This document shows, in pieces, positions 60,266-64,000 of a stretch of 64,000 nt of DNA; positions within the stretch are counted from its first letter, which is position 1; each line of letters opens with the position of its first letter. The position numbers and the translations under genes were made by a program. Below the pieces are notes generated by a model that was given only the letters and a program-made list of their open reading frames with translations, was not told where the DNA came from and made no database searches. The DNA is from Dermatophagoides farinae (taxonomy: Eukaryota > Arthropoda > Arachnida > Sarcoptiformes > Pyroglyphidae), in assembly GCF_024713945.1 (NCBI RefSeq), contig NC_134683.1:2853501-2917500 (forward strand), read 5' to 3'.

Positions 60266-63249
60266 CTAAAAAAAACAGAATAAAAGAATAAATTATTCAA
60301 TAATAATAATTATATGATGATGATGATGATGATTGTCATAAAAGTTGGAAAAAAAGAAACGATTAAAAAAGATCAACAACAACAACAAATTATAGCTTAA
60401 TGTTTGTGCAATTGTATAATATTTTGTTTATTATGGCGACAAACAAACATTTATGACATAAATTTTATGTCGAATGGTTTTGGATTCGTTTGTTGTTGTT
60501 GTTGTTGATGTGAAAACAAAACAAAAAAAAATAACCATAATGAGCCAGAAAAAAAGTTTGGATAACCAAAACTATATAATAGAACCCAAAGAAAAAGGAA
60601 AGAAAAATAAATTTAAGATGATATATCCGAATTTTAACTCCAAAGAATTAGAAAATGGAATAGGAAGAAGAAAAAAACAATTACAATTTCGGTATTATGG
60701 TGATAATTTATATAAAGCAGCACAATGATGATGATGATGATGGAGAACAATAGTTTTTTTTATTGCATTGTTTAATTTCGTTTGTTGTTCTGAACTACAG
60801 AACTCATATAAAAACGATATAAAAAACTTTTTGTTTTTTTTTTGCTTACAAATATTGGAACAAATGTCTTTTTATGTGTGTGTTTTTGGTCAACATTTTC
60901 GACTTTTTCTTTTTTACCATTGTTTCATTGTTGTTATTTTTATGTGTTACACTTAAGACAAAAAAAACAACAACAATTGCATTATCTATTCTCTCTTTCA
61001 TTACAAAATATGTGGGGCGTTAATAAATGTCGTTTTTGTTTTTTTGTTTACAAATAAATTCCTTATTAATTATTACACACATATGGCTTGGAAAATTATA
61101 AATCCTGCTGAGAAAGATAGAGAAAGTAAAAATTCTGTATAAAGTCTTTTTGAATTCTTTCTGTGAAAATTCTTTTCTTTTTTGTTGTTGTTGTTCATTT
61201 AACCATATTTTGTCATGATAAAAACGCATACACACACACATACAATTCTTATTAAAGTTGATGATTGTTTATGCTGAATCGACGAACATTAATTTGCACC
61301 GAGGTAAGTGCATAAACAACATATAATAAGAATAGATCAATTTCTTTTTACTCATACAATCTATTTTTTGGTTTTTTTTTCTAGATTGTTATTGGTAGAC
61401 AAACAAACGTTTGTGTGCAAGAATTCAATCATTCTTTTCATCAGTTATCTACCCACTAATGACACACACATACACAGCTAATATTGTTAACCAAATGAAC
61501 ACTTGGACGTAAAAAAAAATTATGAATGAATGAGTGTTATCAGAATAACCAAAACCAATGTCCAACAAAATAACCACAAAAACTCAAGACAAAGAGAGAA
61601 ATATGGTCAATGTTAATAATTTAATTAACAGTTGACACAATATATTGTTCACAGTCAACATATACAAACAAAAAACAATGTGACAATAAATTCTCTAGAC
61701 CAAAACCAGAATATAGTACAGTACAGAATTGAATGCCAATAAAATTTTGTTACATATATACAAAACATCAATTTTTTTTTCTCTCATGTTCCACACTGAT
61801 TGTCATTGTTGTTGTTGGTTAACAAGACCAGAACAAACAAACAAAAACAAATACAAACAAATACAAAAACAAACCCAGAACACCAGAATCTTTCACATAT
61901 TTTACATACATGACTCTAATATTTTGATGAGGATTGAAAATTTTCAATTTTAGATGTAAATTTATTAATTGAATCATTTATTGTGGATGTGTAGAAAAAG
62001 AAAGATTAAGATGAACAGGATTTGTTGTTGTTGTTGTTGTTGTCGTCGTGTGTGTGTGTAGTATGTGAATAGAATAAAAATTTGATCCAGAGTCTGGATT
62101 CCAGACCAATACACACACGACTTGGCCAAGACAAATTTAAACAAAAAAAAATTTTTTTTTTTACAGACAAATTAATACAAGACATAAACTCAGAATTTTA
62201 CTTCTTATTCTTGTATGTATCATTTTTTTTTCTTTCTTTTTTTCCGGTTGAATGGCCAGAATTCACAAAATTTACAAACCAAAAAAAAAAAAAAAAAAAT
62301 GTAAATGAAACAAAAAAAATATTCAACCAACCAACCAAAAAAATAATGGTTACCGTTTTTTTTCCAGATTCGACAGTGGAGAAAAAAAGTTCAAACGAAT
62401 AAATTCTCGAATCTATGATGTTCAGAATAGAATAAAACTGTCGGTATTTAGCTATATTGTATTAACGAATTTCTATTAGCTTTAATGTTCAATTAATGAC
62501 AATAAAGCAGAATCATCATTATCTATAAATCAGGACAAATTCTGATTGAATTTTTAATTAACAATCAACTTGTTCATTTACAATGAAATCTTGCTGTAGA
62601 TTATTATTATCATCATCATCATCATTATAATTATAAGTATAATTATTATTATCATAATTCTAGCTTCTAAAATTCTTGATTCTCATTCTTTATCTTTGTA
62701 TATATATCGAATATGAACCATAATTAAATAATATGAACCATATAAAGATTATATTAAAATAATGATAATATGAAGGTACAAAAAAAAGACAAAAAATCTA
62801 GGTCTCTGATTAAAAGAAATGGCATGATTACGATGTCATTTCTCTTTTTCTATGTATGAACAATCAAATTATCCATTGAAATTTTTTTGTTCATAGACTA
62901 TGGTATGGCTAATAATAATCAAAACGATGGTAGATCAAAAACTCATTCAACCAGCCACCATCATCATCACCATTGCCAATAATAATAAATTGGCTCAATC
63001 ATAACCACCAATAATAATAATGGTATACCATGTGATTTACCGTTCAAAAAACTGGATGGAATATAAAAAAAAAACAAGAATAAAAACCACAAATAATGGA
63101 AATGAGAAGAAATTCTGAAAATAATAGAAAGCGAAATTTGGCACAAATGGACCAATAACCTAAATTATTTGTCATCATCATCATCATCATCATAGTCATT
63201 TAGAATTCAATTCAATATGATTATGAATCATTTCAATCACAAAAAAATC

Positions 63250-63300
63250 GATTCAGTAAATTTTTATCCAATAGAATGGATAAAAATTTTTGATTGAATC
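63250..63300. repeat. Hairpin with perfect 13-bp inner stem
   Basis: AAATTTTTATCCA (63258-63270) pairs with TGGATAAAAATTT (63277-63289), and the outer GATTCA pairs with TGAATC. The loop is about 6 bp. It may be a chance AT-rich fold, though the length of perfect pairing is notable. Confidence 0.7.
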
Positions 63301-63949
63301 ATCATCATCATCATCATCATTATAACCATGGTGCCTTTGCATTCTTTATTATTTTGGTTGGATATGAATGCAAAAAAAAAATTCATTCTCACAACAACAA
63401 CAACCAACCAACCACCACCTAAATGAGTTATATAATGTCATCATCATCATCATCATCATCATAATTGTCATTGTTTCTGGGTTGGTCATGTTATGGTCGT
63501 CGACATGTTATATATTATTTCTGGCCCATAATATACATAATAATACACATGATCCATAGATAAGGATGAAATAAAAACGACAACGCCAACAACAACAACA
63601 ACAACAATGTCATCATCATAATTTTAGGTTAATATTAATAATAATAAATTAATTAATAATTTTTGTTTTCATTCATTTTCTTGTTTTTGTCATTCAAGTT
63701 GTTTATGTTGTGGGGTGGTTGAAAGAATATTCTGGTTGAATATTCTACTGAATTAAGACCATAGAAGTAATATGAATGAATCAATTGCATTGAACAACGT
63801 TGTATTTTTTTTTTTTTTTTTTTTTGCAACAGTTACATCTGAATTTAAACCGAACGAAACCAACTATCTATTCATTCAATTCAATAATAATCTATTCGAT
63901 CAATACCAATTTGATTCCATCAAGAATCATCAACATGATAATATTTCAG

Positions 63950-63968
63950 GGGAAACAGTCTGTTTCCC
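63950..63968. repeat. Perfect palindrome with 9-bp arms
   Basis: GGGAAACAG-T-CTGTTTCCC stands out as GC-containing in AT-rich DNA near the end of the window. It could be a protein-binding palindrome or the end of a small element. Confidence 0.65.
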
Positions 63969-64000
63969 TAGTGATACATACACACACACACATACAGAAT

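Larger units (their letters stand above)
60266..64000 (-). other. Probable alpha-catulin intron, repeat-rich
   Basis: The exon at 60170-60265 has a clean acceptor (TTTAG), so this region should be intronic on the minus strand. I see no catulin-like exon or any other gene. It holds TTG, ATC and CA microsatellites and an A-run at 62281-62299. Confidence 0.6.

Noticed and set aside
1-64000. CRISPR arrays, bacterial operons or rRNA genes
   Set aside because: None were seen. The repeats are eukaryotic microsatellites and the genes have spliceosomal introns.

Overview
The window looks like nuclear DNA from a small, AT-rich arthropod genome. An astigmatid mite of the Dermatophagoides/Sarcoptes kind is my best guess. 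The grounds are very AT-rich flanks full of ATG/ATC, TTG and TG/CA microsatellites, short introns (many 60-110 bp), and animal genes with arthropod signatures such as a Cad96Ca-type receptor kinase, a chitin-binding chitinase and an ionotropic-receptor-like protein. The species is inferred, not shown.

Layout. 1-10.6 kb is almost gene-free. It probably holds the promoter, a tiny first coding exon (3289-3303) and a 7 kb first intron of a large chitinase, whose remaining exons run to 15157 (+). A single-exon class I aldolase (15803-16915, +) and a three-exon septin (17646-18914, +) follow. About 19.0-31.1 kb is a mobile-element island. It contains three copies of an unnamed TATA-bearing repeat, pieces of two hAT transposons, the 3' end of a Jockey/R1-like LINE, remnants of an arthropod transposon ORF, a large palindrome, an envelope-like fossil with a Copia-like fragment inside it, and a GIY-YIG nuclease gene of ANKLE1/LEM-3 type. 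A decaying tandem pair of RCC1-BTB genes lies at 32.1-33.9 kb.

36.9-48.1 kb is gene-dense: a Cad96Ca-like receptor tyrosine kinase (+); an ESF2/ABT1 ribosome-biogenesis factor (-) head-to-head with a divergent Na+/K+-ATPase alpha subunit (+); an ionotropic-receptor-like protein (+); and a secreted leucine-rich-repeat protein (-). 48.2-58.0 kb is a desert of simple repeats. 58.0-60.3 kb carries the 3' half of alpha-catulin (-). Its 5' exons appear to lie beyond the window, and 60.3-64 kb looks like intron.

The genes are unrelated housekeeping, signalling and cuticle functions and show no operon-like logic. The points most worth a second look are an in-frame, coding-like extension after the UGA stop of alpha-catulin, the unclassified repeat family, the orphan GIY-YIG nuclease inside the transposon island, the Na+/K+-ATPase with changes at normally invariant positions, and the receptor kinase with almost no ectodomain. 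Exon coordinates were read by eye from splice sites and phase; phases close for every multi-exon gene except where stated.
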